A stretch of 64,000 bases of DNA from Bacteroidota bacterium. Lineage in GTDB: Bacteria; Bacteroidota; Bacteroidia; Chitinophagales; Chitinophagaceae. Where the stretch lies: positions 62,001 through 126,000 of the forward strand of contig SYIK01000006.1 of the NCBI GenBank assembly GCA_005798905.1, given 5' to 3'. The notes under the pieces are model-generated. The model saw nothing but the letters and a program-made list of their open reading frames with translations. It was not told the DNA's origin and did no database searches. Shown here piece by piece: positions 62,937 to 64,000 of this stretch. The position numbers were made by a program, and so were the translations under genes. How positions within the stretch are numbered: position 1 is the first letter of the stretch; each line of letters begins with the position of its first letter.

Positions 62937-64000
62937 ATGAATTCTTCAACACATCATATTCCATATCGACAAACAGGGTTTTTTAACAAAACGGTTTTGA
63001 ATTATATCGATCAAGAACAAACATTAAAATCTTTTTTTTCTCATACGCCCAATTTATCAGGGTTGAAAACTTGCATAGAACAAAGAAAATCCGTTCCTGT
63101 AAATAGGGAATTAATTGTACAAGAATTGAAGAAGCAATACAGCAAAGTTGAAAATGCTGATTTAGTAAACCAGAATATTGATTTGTTGCTTTTAGAAAAA
63201 ACATTTACGATTAATACTGCACATCAACCCAATATTTTTACAGGGCCACTTTATTTTTTATATAAAATAATTCATGCAATAAAATTAGCGGCGCATTGTA
63301 AAACTTCATTTCCGCAAAACGAATTTGTTCCTGTATTTTTTTTAGGATCCGAGGATGATGATTTAGAAGAGTTGAATCATATTAATTTGAATGGAGAAAA
63401 AATAATCTGGAAAACAGGCCAGAAAGGAGCTGTGGGCAGAATGGTGATTGATGAAAATTTAATTAAACTCATTGAATCCATCAGTGGTCAATTGCTTGTA
63501 CATTCAAATGGGGGTTCAATTATTTCACTCATTAAAAATTGTTATAAAATTGGAGAATCTATTCAAGATGCAACTTTCAAATTTGTTCATGAATTATTTT
63601 CGGATTACGGATTGATAATTTTATTGCCTGATAATGCGAATCTAAAAACAGTTTTACAAGAGATAGCTGAGAAGGACGTTTTTAATCAATTTGTTTCTCC
63701 GATTGTAAATGAAACTTCAAAAAAATTAAATGAAATTGGTTATAAAAGTCAGGTAAATCCTCGGCCAATTAATTTATTTTATTTAAAAGATAATCTGCGA
63801 GAGCGGATTGTACAGCAAGGTTCAGTTTTCAAAGTGTTGAATTCTACAATTGAATTTTCGGAAAAAGAGATAAAATTAGAATTGCAAAATCACCCAGAAA
63901 GATTTAGCCCAAACGCAGTACTACGTAGTGTTTACCAAGAAATATTGTTACCCAATATTGCGTTTATTGGCGGAGGAAGTGAATTAAATTATTGGTTGCA
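62937..64000 (+). CDS. bshC: bacillithiol biosynthesis cysteine-adding enzyme BshC (partial)
   Basis: 354 codons up to the window edge, no stop. Family marks: INTAHQPNIFTGPLYFLYKI, FVPVFFLGSEDDDLEELNH and, near the end, IAFIGGGSELNYWL. BshC joins Cys to glucosamine-malate in the last step of bacillithiol, the low-molecular-weight thiol of Firmicutes and many Bacteroidota. The 3' end is outside the window; the family is usually about 530 aa. ATG at 62937 is 32 nt after the oxidoreductase stop. Confidence 0.93.
   Translation, partial: MNSSTHHIPYRQTGFFNKTVLNYIDQEQTLKSFFSHTPNLSGLKTCIEQRKSVPVNRELIVQELKKQYSKVENADLVNQNIDLLLLEKTFTINTAHQPNIFTGPLYFLYKIIHAIKLAAHCKTSFPQNEFVPVFFLGSEDDDLEELNHINLNGEKIIWKTGQKGAVGRMVIDENLIKLIESISGQLLVHSNGGSIISLIKNCYKIGESIQDATFKFVHELFSDYGLIILLPDNANLKTVLQEIAEKDVFNQFVSPIVNETSKKLNEIGYKSQVNPRPINLFYLKDNLRERIVQQGSVFKVLNSTIEFSEKEIKLELQNHPERFSPNAVLRSVYQEILLPNIAFIGGGSELNYWL

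Overview
The window is about 64 kb of AT-rich chromosome from a member of the Bacteroidota, most likely of the Chitinophagaceae/Chitinophagales type. This rests on: many genes with no visible Shine-Dalgarno sequence, promoters of the TAnnTTTG (-7) class, the Bacteroidota-typical families DUF4954, DUF3810, DUF2130, DUF2807, DUF5103/T9SS plug and a lipidated TamA-like Omp85 protein, a type IX secretion sorting-domain remnant, a DAHP synthase-chorismate mutase fusion, and a bacillithiol gene (bshC). It is core chromosome: I see no insertion sequence, prophage, CRISPR array or rRNA operon.

Layout. 0-7.4 kb: PASTA protein, rhodanese, a TonB receptor behind a TPP riboswitch, a DUF2807 protein, initiator tRNA-Met, and the ribosome-assembly GTPases Era and Der. 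7.5-23.4 kb: a tiny Ala-rich lipoprotein, DUF4954, glmS, mgtE, a SET protein, mutS, an RNA methyltransferase, a UbiA prenyltransferase, ruvX, def, a RluA-family pseudouridine synthase, lipB and a PLP enzyme. 23.5-32.4 kb: a nucleotidyltransferase, then an aromatic amino acid supraoperon (pheA, aminotransferase, tyrA, broken GNAT gene, DAHP synthase/chorismate mutase, aroB, aroA, aroC). 32.4-43.1 kb: RlpA-like protein, the yceD-rpmF-plsX cluster, DUF3810, dcd, a phosphopantetheinyl transferase, DUF2130, an ABC-F protein and a penicillin-acylase-like Ntn hydrolase. 43.1-53.7 kb: a T9SS sorting-domain relic, dapD, a glycosyltransferase, a Sua5-type protein, a CCA-adding enzyme, miaA, a FadL-like barrel, proS and truB. 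53.7-64 kb: TamA/TamL-like Omp85, a SPOUT methyltransferase, a LolC/E-type permease, the T9SS plug protein, SRP RNA, a transaldolase-like aldolase, a sterol-desaturase-family protein, a D-amino acid dehydrogenase-like protein and the 5' part of bshC.

The most interesting regulatory signal lies upstream of pheA (24429-24607). A promoter with near-consensus -33/-7 elements is followed almost at once by a 29-codon ORF containing the run YYCFCFYYFFF, then an intrinsic terminator. The left arm of the terminator is also complementary to a segment inside the leader ORF just past the aromatic codons. This is the architecture of a ribosome-mediated Phe/Tyr attenuator, here placed ahead of genes for the whole shikimate-to-Phe/Tyr route apart from aroD, aroE and aroK. 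Other points for follow-up: an initiator tRNA with a G30-A40 mismatch in its conserved anticodon stem, a series of -7 elements only 3-5 nt from start codons (predicted leaderless mRNAs), a frameshift in the GNAT gene at an A8 slippery run, a fossil T9SS C-terminal domain, and a sharp rise in GC within the DAHP synthase gene.
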